DNA from: Crotophaga sulcirostris
Taxonomy: Eukaryota > Chordata > Aves > Cuculiformes > Crotophagidae
Assembly: GCA_013397455.1 (NCBI GenBank)
Contig: VYZB01000381.1
Coordinates: 186,001 to 250,000, forward strand
Reading direction: 5' to 3'
DNA: 64,000 nt
Shown piece after piece: positions 48,003-59,595 of this stretch. A program made the position numbers and the translations under genes. The notes under the pieces are model-generated. The model made no database searches, was not told the DNA's origin, and saw only the letters and a list, made by a program, of their open reading frames with translations. The first letter of the stretch is position 1. Every line of letters starts with the position of its first letter.

Positions 48003-48950
48003 AAGTCATAGAATCATAGAATCATCTGGTTGGAAAAGACCTCTAAGATCATCCAACCATACCTGTCCACTTACTAAACCACGTCCCTGAGAAACTCACC
48101 TACCCGTCCTTTAAACACCTCCAGGGGTGGTGACTCAACCACCTCCCTGGGCAGTCTATTTCAGTGCCTGACCACTTTCAGTAAAGAAATTTTTCCTAAT
48201 GTCTAGTCTGAATGCAACTTACTTAGCCTGGCGCAACTTACAGCCATTTCCCCTCATCCTGTCACTTGGGAGAAGAGACCAACACCTACCTTCGACCAAA
48301 GTCAAAGTCCACCAGATCCACAGCCTTTGCCTTGTCCCTTAAATGAGTAACCTTGTCATAGAAGATCAGGTTGGTCTGGCAGGACCTGCCTTTCATAAAC
48401 CCATGTTGACTGGACCTGATCACCTGATTGTCCTGCATGTGCTGTATGATAGCACTCAAGATGATCTGCTCCATGACCTTTCCGGTACCGAGGTCAGACT
48501 GACAGGACTATAGTTCCCTGGATCCCTCCCTCTTACCCTTCTTGTAAACGGAAGTAACATTCGCCAGTCTCCAGTCAAGTGGCACCTCCCCAGTCAGCCA
48601 GGACTGCTGGTAGATGAGGGAAAGGGGTTTTGCAGGGACCTCTGCCAGCCTTCTTAATACCCTTGAGTGGATCCCATGTGGTCCCATGGACTTGTGTGAG
48701 TCTAATTGGCTGAGGAGGTCTCTAACCAAAACCTCTTGGATCGTTGGAGCTTTACCTTCACTGCTTCTGGCTCAGGAGGCTGAGTATCCAGAGAACATCT
48801 TTCATTACTATTAAAGACCAAGGCAGACAAGGCATTGAGTGCCTCTGCCTTATCCTCATCCTTCATCACTGCTGTTCCCCATGCATCCAGTAAAGGAGGG
48901 AGATTCTCCTTGGTCCTAAGGGTGGTTGTATTCTGCATATGTGGTAAAAA
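48003..48950 (-). mobile_element. CR1 LINE with internal deletion
   Basis: A minus-strand copy with an ATTCTATG octamer tail (ATAGAATCATAGAATCAT at 48006-48023) and about 280 bp of the 3'UTR and ORF2 end (to about 48290). It then joins directly to the N-terminal half of the reverse-transcriptase region. Minus-strand frames read QHGFMKGRSCQTNLI and KAVDLVDFDF (48286-48474), SHKSMGPHGIHSRVLR and PLDWRLANVTSVYKKG (48508-48729), and further upstream ENLPPLLDAWG (48702-48938). The catalytic F/YADD block and the thumb region, present in the piece at 4255-4797, are missing between them. So this is one insertion with a large internal deletion, or a template-switched cDNA. The junction lies at about 48288-48295. 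The frames are also interrupted by stops and shifts, so it is dead. Confidence 0.9.
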
Positions 48951-50239
48951 GGCCAGTGGATTTTATGCGATTCCGGTCTTTAGGCCCAAGGGGAGCCTTC
49001 TCTTTTGAAGGAATTCTTGAGTCATTCACTCTGTGATCCCTGCATTGTCAAAGACCAAGTGGAGCTATAAAAGTTACTTCGTTAGCAGAACGCAGGAAAT
49101 TAAGCCCAAGCTCCTCTCAACACTGATGTCCTCATAACTTTCAAATCAGTAAGGCAGTTATAAAAGGGTTTGCAGCTCTGGCAGTGCTCCTCCTGTGGGC
49201 AGTATTGCCTTGATGTGCTCTTATTTTCCTTCACATCGAAGTGCAAACAAAAGCACTGTTGTTCAAACAGTCAAGCTTTTCCTTTTCGCAGCCTGTGGCT
49301 CTTTGATCTTTGTGTCTGCTGCCTGTATTAACTGTCTTCTTGTCCCCTGATGCACATTCTGGCCAGTAAGTGGTGCTCCCCTCTTCCTTCCTACAGCTTC
49401 ATTCTTTGCGCAGAGCTAAGAGGTGCTGTAATACATTGCGCTTGCTTTCAGGTATGTCTCACCCAGACAGTACGTCATACTTACATGCAGTGTATTGATA
49501 AAACAATAGCATTTCTAATGTGGACCCTAATGGTGTGTTTTTAATGATAGAACGTCTTGGTGTTGTCTTGTTGTCCATACTGGAGATTTTACATACTTCT
49601 ACAGAGGTCCTTGAACAGGTTCCTCTGATGCAGGGCACCAGATGAGATGGACCCCAACTGGGTTTTCATTTATATGGTTGACATGGCTACAAGGAGACTA
49701 GAAATCTTAGGAAAATGAGACCTTGGGGTACAGCAGTCTTTTGGATCCACTCATCCCAGTGCTGTATTCTTGCCAATTAAAGGAACATGTTTCCTTGCAG
49801 AGGTATGCGATTTGGCTGACTTATTGGATGGGTCTTCTCTGCTGGCCCTTTACAGCCATGAAATTTGATGGCCCCAGTCCCAAATTTTCCACTCTTGATC
49901 AGTACTGTGCTGGGCTTTTTTGCTTGGATATAAAATGTTAATATTCTGCCTGGTATTTGTCTTGAGTTTGTTCTTCTAGGTGCAAATGATGACACCAAGA
50001 CAAGGGCAGAAAAGATCTGGTCTTCTGTTTCTACCTCAAGTGAAGGTAGAGTTTTTGGAAGTAACAAATGGCTACCCAAATGGTTTTGTTACCGAGACAG
50101 GGAGTAAAATGGACATGAAGAACAGGGGGCAAGAAATGGACCAAAAGAGAGAGATGAAGAACATGGGAGTACAGAAAGAGAGGAAAATTGATAAATAAAA
50201 AAAAAAGAAAAAAGTGACTAAAGCAAGAGGAGAGAGAGG
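48951..50239. other. Non-coding stretch
   Basis: No gene or repeat recognised; a 100-codon minus-strand frame (49777-50079) is unrecognised. An A-rich run lies at about 50194-50213. Confidence 0.45.
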
Positions 50240-50670
50240 GAGATTCTCTCCTGATTAGAATTCATGAACTCCATTCTTACATTAAGTCTATATATGACAC
50301 CTGGCCTTTAATGTGAGGCTGCCTACGAGCATTAAAAATTAAAAGCAGAAGGTAGGATCCATCCATCTCAGGCAGCGCTGCTCCCCTCCTATCTGAGCTC
50401 TGCACAAAGCTATTACACATTGATAAATTATTTTGGGTAATAGCTGAGATATTACATTGTTTCTGAGTGAAGGTAAAATCTCTCCATGACATGGGCATTT
50501 ATCAGGAGTGCATTTCATCCTATTTATTATGGCCAAGACGAGATCGCAGGCTGCGGGCAGAGCTGGTATGTCGTGCTGATCACCTCCCCCATCGCCTCCC
50601 TTTCCTCTGTCACTTAGATGATGGGATATTGATGGAGCTCATGACAAGTTAATTATTAACTAAAGATGTG
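50240..50670. promoter_or_regulatory. Candidate conserved enhancer with HNF1-type site
   Basis: A 430-bp block of high-complexity sequence without repeat signature. It contains GTTAATTATTAAC at 50648-50660, a perfect match to the palindromic HNF1 consensus GTTAATNATTAAC. Other cores are GCATTAAAAATTAAAAGC (about 50329), CATTGATAAATTATTTTGGG (about 50419), CATTTATCAGGAG and CCTATTTATTATGGCC (about 50520), with CpG-bearing GACGAGATCGCAGGCTGCGG. The site density fits a developmental or tissue-specific enhancer. The target gene is not in view. Confidence 0.42.
50648..50660. promoter_or_regulatory. HNF1-type palindromic site
   Basis: GTTAATTATTAAC matches all 12 fixed positions of the HNF1A/HNF1B dimer consensus. 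Whether it is bound is unknown. Confidence 0.55.
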
Positions 50671-53141
50671 CAGTTCACCTTTGCCAGGGGAGGGGGCATA
50701 GAAGAGAGCAATGATAGTTCTTAAAAAAATAAATAAAACCATTGTATCTTAGGATTCTTTTCTCCACCTTGCTCTCCCTTCTACCTGTGGTATTTTACAG
50801 TCTCTCAAATAAATCAGATCAGTTATTTGAATTCCAATATGGTCTAGAAGGCCAACAGAAATGGAAGAATCTCTAAGAACTTCAGGTCCTGTTCAAAAAA
50901 AGTTTTCACAAAAGTTTTTCCTCCATTGGCTTGGCATTGGAGATAAGTGGGGAGAAATTTTCACTGTCCAATGAGTTAACACTGACCTCTCCAACTCTTG
51001 AACCATATTCTATCCCATAAATAAATGCTTGCTATATGTGCAACTTTGACACACTGAGATAGAACAAATAAGAGTTGCTCAGCTGTTTGTTGACTAGGTT
51101 GGAGCCAAGGCAGTAGAAAGGCAGTCGGATAGCGGAGGTAAATAGTACACGATTTTATGCTAAGCTGCTTCTGGTTTGTCCATAAATTATCTTAGCATTG
51201 TGTTGGTCAGGTAGTGCTAGAAGAAAGAAGCCACTGTTGTAAGCCCCTGTGACAGTGGTCATTTAGAAAATAACCACAAGGGAATATGACACAGTCTAAC
51301 ACAGGATTTGTTGCCTCCATATGGTTTATAGCAAGACCTGCCTAGTAAGTTCTGAACACTTGAGGGTCCTTCAGGAAAAAATGTGTGTGTTTGATTTTCA
51401 AAACCCAAGCTACTCTACATACCAGTTTAAAACTACAGGTATGCCAGAGGTTGGACCTGGGCCATATAGCTCATTTAGGCCCCATCTACTTCTCTTCCTT
51501 GAAGAATGTATACAGTTATTACTTAAGGATTGTGTCCTACTACCTTTCAAATTTTCCATAAAATGACCCTTCTGCTTTTGTCCTGCTTGTCTTTTCACAC
51601 GCTATATCTCACATGATAAGTCTGTTAGCTGGGATCCAACAGTAAAACCAGTAGGTCTCCTCTATGATTAAAAATATAAAACAAAAAAAAATTTACAGGC
51701 TTTCTTTATGTTTTTCAACTTGAAGAATTCTAAAACTTGTGAAATGTGCTGGACAAATGTCTCTTTCTTTTGGTGTAGAACCTATGCTCCTATGCAGCAG
51801 CACTGAGTAGGAGAGTACTATGCTCTGAAATCGACCAGTTCTGTGCCTTACGCTGGTATTTCAGGAGCAGACATCTTGTTTCAACTATGTTTTTGTGTTT
51901 TTCTATGAAATCAGGCAGTTCTTGTTCTGGGCAAATTCTGAAAAATACTTTTTACAAACTATTATTATTTATTTATTTAAAGCAACTGCATTTCCTGTTC
52001 CATATCTTTCAGGAATCTCTCTTTGAAAATACAGATTTCTACTTCTGCACCTCAAACTGGGGAAGTTTAAGTATACTTAAAAAAGAAAGCATATGAATTT
52101 GAATTTTCGAGTATAACTATTCCTCTCTGAGACTACGCTAGATGCTCTTGCATTGACATTACTGTGTATAAAACCAAAACTTTCAGAGTCTTGAGTTGCT
52201 TCATGCACTTCGTTTTTCTGAAATCTCTGAAAATCTAGCTGCTTGTTCTCAAAGGTATGAGAAGGAGAGATGGGATTGGGCTCCCATCTACAGATAAAGT
52301 GAGCGCTGTCTGAAATGTAGTGGGTAGATTAGCTGTCTGGACTCCAAGTAAGAAACTGCCCATCCCTGCAGTAAGGCTAATCTCCCTGTCCTTGTCTGGT
52401 CATAGTGATCAGTTTGCCCTCTACTTAATATAATAAAATATATAATAAAAATGTATTAACAACTGTGAATCACCCTCATCCCCTTTCCAAACCCCCCGGG
52501 ATCCTCCAAGGTTAGAGAATATGCACTATTCTCACCTCAAAGGAAATACACGCTCATTATCTTCACCCTTTTATTGCACACCTTGTCCTTGCCTGTTGCC
52601 TCTCTTGCAGCTGCTTTTTACTCTGGGCCTTGGTCTGCAGTCTCTGCCTGCACAGCGTAGCTGTATTGACGTTACTGTTGAGATACTAATGGTGTAATAC
52701 TTGATGGCCCCATATATCTTCCAAAGATACCTTTCTGGTGAGTTTTGAGTACTGCATCAAGACTGTGAACTTGTAAATATGTGTTTAGGAAGGCTGTGCT
52801 CTTATGCTGTCTGTGACTCCTTCAAGACAGAGACTCCATCATTGCTTCCAAACAACCTCACCACTTGCTGGTTTTGGTAATGGCAATGCTTATAGCTTTT
52901 TTTCTAACTTTTTACTTTACCTAGACTTCCCTTCTAAACACCTCGTGACTCAAGCTGTAATTACTTATTCAAAGAATGCTTCTTGCACTAACATAGGTAA
53001 TAGGAGTTCAATGCTACCAGGTTGTTCGTGTAACACAGAGTTCTATAGTAGCATGAGTTAGAAGGCAACGGAGGTGGGATTGCTCTGCTTGAAGTTGGAG
53101 ATCATTCTGTTTGTATAATAAGCATCAAAAGTCTATAAAAC
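50671..53141. other. AT-rich non-coding stretch
   Basis: No gene or repeat recognised. TTA/TTTA-rich low complexity occurs at about 51959-51980 and an A/T run at 52425-52455. Confidence 0.45.
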
Positions 53142-53690
53142 AAAGGCCTGTGTTGAGAAACTCCTTGAATACTGTGTACAGTTCTGGGCCCCTCAGCCCT
53201 CAGTTTGGGAAAGATATCGGGATACTGGAGTGTGTCCAGAGGAGGGTAACGAGGACGGTGAAGGGACTGGAGCACAAGCCCTGTGAGGAGCAATTGAGGG
53301 AGCTGGGGCTGTTTAGTCTGGAGAAGAGGTGGCTCAGGGGTGACATTATTGCTCTCTACAACTACCTAAAAGGAAGTTGTAGTCGGGCAGGAGTTGGTCT
53401 CTTCTCACAGGTGACCAGTGACAGAACTAGAGGACATGGACTCAAGCTTCGTCAAGGAAAGTTTAGGCTTGATATTAGGAAAAAGTCATTCCCTGAAAGG
53501 GTGATTGACCATTGGAATGCGCTGCCCAGGGAGGTGGTGGAGTCGCCAACCCTGGAGGTGTTTAAGGGAAGACTGGATGAGGCACTCAGTGCCATGGTTT
53601 AGCTGAGGGGTTGGTGTTAGTGTTGGGTTATAGGTTGGACTCGATGATCTCAGAGGTCCTTTCCAACCTTGTGAAACTGTGAAACAGTAG
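53142..53690 (+). mobile_element. CR1 LINE with intact C-terminal ORF2 frame
   Basis: The best-preserved coding CR1 piece in the window. A single frame runs without a stop to the normal ORF2 terminator at 53600-53602. It reads in order [69 protein letters not shown] and [14 protein letters not shown] six-base internal duplication (CCTCAG) near 53195 adds two residues. The copy is 5'-truncated at about 53142 and lacks the reverse-transcriptase and endonuclease domains, so it cannot move itself. The 3'UTR ends with the young-group tail and a degraded octamer (GTGAAACTGTGAAAC). The intact frame indicates recent insertion rather than selection. Confidence 0.96.
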
Positions 53691-54309
53691 TATGAATACA
53701 TTTTGTTGAGATGCATTTTTGTATTTGTAAATACACCTATCCGTAGAAATCTTTTATGACGTAAAAATGATGACGTGTGGTTATACTGCTTGCTGGATAC
53801 AGAAGTGTAAGAGAAACCCAAGTTAAGTTTATGTTAGCTTTACTAGAATTAGTTCGATTTTGAATGTGGCTTGGTGTGATTTAACTGAGACAGTACAGGA
53901 GCTGTCATGGGACAGGCAGTAGCACCAAATGAGATAGACAGCAATCGTCTAGAATATGGCTCCTTCACAAAAGCTAGAACTGAATGTGCAGTTTAACTGA
54001 TGTTGTGTGCTGTATTACGTGATGGAGTTTTCACTGACTGTAAGTTGTGTTGGGCAGGCAGCGTAGTTGTTCAGCAAGGCTTTATGGCTGTGCTGCCCTA
54101 TATACGAGGTCATGTACTGCTGTGATGTGTCAAATCTGGTTTCTTTTGCTAACCTGATATCTTGTTATTTGTTGTGACTGACACAAAATGAGTTGAGAAA
54201 GGTGCAAAGACTCTAAACAGGAGGCAGTTAAGGAACAGCTGGACTGTAGGGTCACATCTACTGAAGCTGTATATGTCAAAATTAGCTTCTTGTGCCGGGA
54301 CTCAGCTGT
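53691..54309. other. Non-coding stretch
   Basis: No gene or repeat recognised. Confidence 0.45.
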
Positions 54310-54455
54310 TGGTGTTTACACCAACCGACGTATGTCTGTCTAATTACTTACGTCCTTACACCAGCCTTATCCTTTTTTAGTTGTGCCAAGCTCCTGGCAT
54401 TAATAGCAGCTGAGGTGAAGACTGGTCCAGCAGCTAATTGCTGGTGAGTGGAAAA
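54310..54455. promoter_or_regulatory. Candidate conserved non-coding element
   Basis: Contains CACCAACCGACGTATG, TCTAATTACTTACGTCC, GGCATTAATAGCAGCTGAGG and CAGCTAATTGCTGG (a near-palindrome) within about 130 bp, with CpGs retained. It is judged on texture only. Confidence 0.28.
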
Positions 54456-54477
54456 ATTACTTTGTCATCTTTTAATT

Positions 54478-55032
54478 TCAGTTGAATAACCCCTTCTTCT
54501 TTTCATATCCTAGTTCTTCTAGACTAATGGCAATAACAAGCCAACTCCTGGCTTGTTCTTGTACTTCATTCCTCGATATTCTCAGCAATTTCCTCATCAT
54601 GTCTTTATCGCTCAAAAGGAAAGGTAGCAGAAACCTTAAATCATCTACTCTCTCTTGTGGGGAATCTGCCACTGTATGCCAACCCCTTCTTTGTGCCACT
54701 TGTTTCACTCTTGCCTGTTGTGTCTCACCTGAGTCTTCATATGGATTTAGGTGGTAAACTGAACAGTGAGACCTTGATCTGAGGGAGATGTGGTGGCTTT
54801 GGGTGGCACTGTAAAATAGATCATTCCTAGTAATAGCCTGATGTGCTCTATGCCAGACGTGTTGCTGCTTTCCAGATGTGGCAAGCACACACACAAAAGC
54901 TGGAAGCCATAGCATACCACTGTTCTCTTTCTGTTTGCATGCAAGAATTGCACACCCCTCCACCGCCCATAAACACACACCCCTGTGCCCACCTTCCCCC
55001 TGCCATAGCATAAATGAAAGATCATGTTCCAT
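54478..55032 (-). other. Unrecognised 184-codon open frame
   Basis: A minus-strand frame with an ATG and a stop at its 3' end at 54478. The start context is weak (C at -3, G at +4). The C-terminal half has several hydrophilic, helix-like stretches (ERVDDLRFLLPFLLSDKDMM), while the N-terminal half is Cys/Trp/His-rich without a recognisable finger spacing. I see no signal peptide, membrane segment or family motif, and no splice or promoter evidence. A chance frame is the most likely explanation; a lineage-specific single-exon gene or retroelement remnant is possible. Confidence 0.15.
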
Positions 55033-55039
55033 ACGCTCC

Positions 55040-55480
55040 CAGGTCAGCCCCGAGAAAGAGTTTAATCAGGTCAGAGAAACCCTACAGTAATTTGAAGGGG
55101 AGGAGTGGGGAACGAAACAGTGTAATGGAGGGGTGAAGAGTTTCCATAAACCCATTGCCTCAGCTCAGAGAACCTGCTAAGGGGCAGTGGTCAGAGAGAA
55201 ACAGGAGAGAGAGAGATATCAAGTGTAGTAATCAGAATGAAAAATGGAGCTCCGGTTACTTTAAACAAGAGCTAATTTATCACGAGAACGAGTGGATAAG
55301 TAGCTGAGTTTCAGGCGTTCAGTAAGTTCCCCGTTCTGCTCCAAAAATTATTCCACCCCTGTCTCCATGCTCCCATAAATCATCCCCTTCTTCACTTCTA
55401 CTCCGATTACCAATTACTCCTGCCTACGACACGCTTTCCCCTGCCCGACAGAATCTGATGGGGCCCTGCCTTTTAATTTT
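55040..55480. promoter_or_regulatory. Candidate conserved enhancer
   Basis: A high-complexity block with GAGCTCCGGTTACTTTAAAC, GAGCTAATTTATCACGAGAA (about 55270), TTTCAGGCGTTCAG, CCGATTACCAATTACTCC (about 55403) and CTACGACACGC. Its CpG content is higher than in neighbouring DNA, and no repeat signature or long frame covers it. The density of TAAT and GATTA cores with retained CpGs is typical of conserved vertebrate regulatory DNA. Confidence 0.38.
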
Positions 55481-56689
55481 ACAAATGCTTTTTTCTTCTT
55501 GCTTCTCAGCTCCCCATCCTCAATCCTCCCCTCCCCAGTTTCTTTCTGTATCTTTGTTTCCCCTTTCCCTCCTCATCTACTTTTTTTTTTTTAATTTGAA
55601 GAAAGGGAGGGCAGTAATGTTTTCTGGCACCTCCCCCCATGAGGTTGACTGAGCTGAAGGAGAGGAATAGAAATTATTTTCCCCAACCTGAACTCTCTTT
55701 GGGTTTGTGAGTCCTCTCCCTAAGCACATGACAAATTCTAGATCCAGTACAGCTGTATCAAAGGTGAATGTCTTGTTCTTGAAAGGATGTGTTGCTTTTT
55801 GTTGAGCCTTTGACGGAAAACATATTTTTTTCCTTTTCCCCTTTTTCTTTATTGTACACAGAGGTTTTTGCAGAATAGAGGTATTTTGTGAGCTGCACAG
55901 CTGCAGGCAGGAGAATTTTAATTTCTATTGTAGTGTGTCATTTTTCTGCATATGCTTCACCACTGCTAATATTTGGAGTAGTTCCTAGCTGTCGTACAAA
56001 TATGGAGGCACTGGTCTGGACCCAAAACCTGGTAATTTAGACTAGGTTCACACAAGAGACTTTGGTTGGCTTCATTGATTCCATACATGAAGTCAACTTA
56101 AACCAAGTTTGTACTAATAAACAAATGTCTACTTTAGGAGAATGTGTTTAATTTATTAATATACCTATATCTTTTTAATATAAAAACCTTTGATACTCCT
56201 TATGAATGATATTCTAGTATACCATAAGTCTGTTGTGCTATTTACATGCTGATGGATACACATGGATTGCATACATGAAAATCCTAGAAACAGATTTCAG
56301 ACATCAATGAATAGGCATGAAATAATGCACTGTGTTGCTTATACGTATTGTTTCACGACACAAATTATTGCTTAATATTTGCACAAGTTACAATTGGAGC
56401 ATAGTCACTGTATGTCATGTTAGTTCAGCATAGAGGCAACAGATCTGTTTGATATCAGTAAAACAGCTTTTGGAGGCTTCATTAATTGTTGCTTAAATAG
56501 CCTGTGCAAAATAAAAAAGGTTCATGAAGGCTAACTTGCATGACACTTGCAGATGCTGGCAAGCTCTAGATTAGAAGAGCCATCTCAACTTTAGAGAAAT
56601 GTTTACACAGGTCCTCAGTCTGCCCTAATGTGCACAGAGCTGTTATTTCCACTTGTAAGGTGTTCAGCCAAATTGCCGTGAGGCTTACT
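55481..56689. other. AT-rich non-coding stretch
   Basis: No gene or repeat recognised. It includes a pyrimidine-rich tract and a 12-T run at 55581-55592. Confidence 0.45.
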
Positions 56690-57045
56690 GAATCTCAAAA
56701 GACAAAATTTCCTTGCCCTGTTGAGGGTAGGCAAAGTGACAGCTGTCCCGGCTACGCCGCAGAGAAAGTGGCTGTACAGAAATGATTTTTGTGCAGGATA
56801 ATGGATGGAGGAGATGGATTACCAGGTGATAAATCACACAAAGGAATTAGTTGGTGCCAGAACCCATGAGCAAGAAGATAGCTGGCATATTCTGCAGTAG
56901 ATATTGCCATCTCCATCTAAGGAGACGTCTTTATGCATAAACAGTGAAACAAGCAGAGTTAATTATAGCATAGCTTCTTGACATAAGGCCTTTACAGCAA
57001 GACAGGGCTGGCAAAGGGAACATGTCAGTTCATATTTATCTGACT
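56690..57045. promoter_or_regulatory. Candidate conserved enhancer with TGIF/MEIS and POU sites
   Basis: TGACAGCTGTC at 56737-56747 matches 11 of 12 positions of the TGIF/MEIS dimer palindrome TGACAGCTGTCA. TTATGCATAA at 56931-56940 is a perfect palindrome resembling a POU-factor site. Other cores are GGATAATGGATGG, GGATTACCAGGTG, GAATTAGTTGG and GAGTTAATTATAGC. CpGs persist around GGCTACGCCGCAG. No repeat or coding signature is present. The enhancer role is inferred. Confidence 0.4.
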
Positions 57046-59298
57046 GTTTAGCTTTTTTTTCTCTTTGGGGGAAAGAGTAGGGGAAATCCTCAGTGTTCTC
57101 ATTTTCCCTTTTAATTTTCTCTTTATTCTTATTCTTTAAAGTGTTGTTTTCTGACCAAGGAGTATCACAGGCATCTTTCAGTAAAGAAATAGAGGAATTA
57201 ACCGAGAATGACTCAAGTCATTCCTATCCCACATGATTCATATATACTCACTCCATCCTGTCGGGCAAAGAATGGTTGCTGACACTCACTATGTAACTCA
57301 GTAATCAATAATACTGCTCCGCATCACCCTAAAGACCAATAATACTGTGAGCTCAGTGTACTCTAGGCTGGGCAATGCACAAGGGATTGTTACTTGGAGA
57401 TGTTGGAAATTTGACTTCATCCTATAACATGTTCCTATGGGCCAAAAAAACAGTATTATGTTGGGCACTGTTAAGTGCATCCAGAAAGGTTGAAATGGTG
57501 CACTCTACATTTGAATTATTTTTCCTTGAGGAGAAATACAAGGTAAATCTTAATTCTGCTATTGACTGTGCACATGAAAGTAAAAAAAGAGATCTACGCT
57601 TCTGACATGCAAGGAAAGCTGCTGACTCACATTCAGACTTGTCAGGGTGAAGTGCATTCTGTTTTCCTGTCACTTTATTGTCATTAAAAGCATAATAGAG
57701 GAAGGGGTTGTTGATACTGTTACTTATAAATCCGTCCTCACTAAAAAGAGAAGAATCTGTGCCATGAGGAAGGATACGGTGTTTTCAGGTGTCTGGCAGT
57801 GGGCTGACACTGCAGTGGAAACTGTACTATAAACTAAAAGGAATGATTCCTGACTTGGGAGCATCCCAGTCCCCACTGCCTGTGTAGACATGAAGATGCC
57901 AATGGTGATACTCTTTTGTCGGAGCTGTGCGGGCAACGAATCACAAGGGGAAGTTACACAAATGGTGCTTGTGGAAGGTGTTTCTAACATGTCATATTCG
58001 TAAAATGTACAGCAAAACTAGACCTCACACTTCTCTCTAGAAGGCTGTGGAGAGGCCTGAAGTATCCAGAGAGTTAGTGAGAAAAAATCTTTGAACTGCT
58101 CTTTTTCAGGAGGGACAGTAGTCTGTTGATATGTAAACTTTGTCCCATGGGAGTTTTGGGTATAATCTCTAAAACCTTGTGTGACTTTTTTATTAATTGT
58201 AGTCTGACACTGTTGTTTTTAATAATGTAAAGGATTTGACTGAACCTTGGCAAAGTCATCCATTACATGGGGAATTAACCCATAACACCTTTCATGAATT
58301 GTAGTGTAACTGAGATTCGCTCTGTACCCAGACATATGGACACTAGGTTAATAACTGACACATCAGCAGACTGGTGACACTGAGTGTCTCTTTTAGGTAA
58401 AGATCCTTGAAGCTTGACCTATATTTTTGAACATAATTTAAAAAAGGTTGTTCTACAGTAGATTAATTCTCCATCTGGCTCCTCCCAGGGACCTGGCATA
58501 TACCGAACACTGACGTGAAAGATCCACTACCTTTCTCTGTTTTCTCATTGTTGAAAAACTCTGTGTGAGCGATTTAATATTCAGTTTTCCCTAGAAATTC
58601 CTACTTATTTTTCACAGCAGTCTCATTCTAGAGAAAGAGGCAGTAACCTTAGCTTGCCTTGAATCAAAGTTTTGTAAACTTAAATGTTTAGATGCTCTGA
58701 CAGCTCTGTTGATTCATGGCAGTATGAAATTTGACAGGGCAAGAACTTTTAAAAAAGGCTTTTGTGTTGTTTTCATGATTTGGCTGCTAGAAATCCTGAT
58801 TTCCTTCCTGGAACTTGCGTTTTTCTGGAAAAACACAGTTACAATATCAAGGCAGTAAGTAAATATGCAGGCTCCCTGTCCAAGCAGAGGCCGACAATTA
58901 TGTTGATGTTGAGTAGTCTGAAACCTGACAGAGTTCTGTAAAACTGAACTGAGACTTCTGGGCTTGCCTGGGCTGCCTCTCACCCATCTCATCTTCCTTT
59001 GAATCTGTTAGGTAGCTTTCCCAAGCTCTCCCCCGCCCTCCCCAAGAAGCAAAGACCCTACATTCTCTTTATTAGCTACTAACTTCTTTGTGACGCCAGC
59101 CACCCATTTGCCACTTGAAACAGTACTGATTCTGCTAGCTGCAAGCAGGAGCAAATATGAGAACTTCATTGGTAGAATATCTGCGAATTTGAGGTAGAAT
59201 GATTTTTTTTTGAAACCCACATTTGATGTGGGGGAATGGATGTGCCTGTGGGTCTCTCTGCAAAGCAGACACATGGAGAGCTATTACTGTTCTTAGCA
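57046..59298. other. Non-coding stretch
   Basis: No gene or repeat recognised. An 18-bp palindrome (GAATGACT-CA-AGTCATTC, 57206-57223) contains an AP-1-like TGACTCA. Confidence 0.45.
57206..57223. repeat. 18-bp palindrome with AP-1 core
   Basis: GAATGACT, centre CA, AGTCATTC. The TGACTCA inside it matches an AP-1 site. It is short, so chance is possible. Confidence 0.8.
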
Positions 59299-59595
59299 TC
59301 GGGGAACCTGAGACATTGTAAGAGAAGCGAGCTTCCAAGATCAAACACACCAAGGATTCAAACACAGGCTTTTACAGCTCCCTACTCTCCATGCTATTTA
59401 CAGTCTCTTTGTTTTGCAAATGCTCTTTCTCAAGACAATCTAAAACCTCAGCAACTCAGACACTTAACACCCAGACTGCCCATGAACACCCTCCTCATCT
59501 CATGGCAGATAACAGCTCTGTAAGACCCCATCAAGCAAGAAGGCTCTATGATACTAACTTGAGAGTCTCTTCTTTTGGCTTTGAGGACTGCTGGC
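59299..59595 (+). repeat. Left arm of large inverted repeat
   Basis: This 297-bp segment, from TCGGGGAACCTGAGACATTG to TGAGGACTGCTGGC, is the reverse complement of 63508-64000 once the CR1 inserted there is removed. I count about seven mismatches plus a 3-base difference at the CR1 insertion point, so roughly 98% identity. The inner boundary is sharp: sequence diverges completely after GCTGGC. The right arm runs to the last base of the window, so the outer boundary and true arm length are unknown. No coding sequence is recognised in the arm. Confidence 0.95.
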
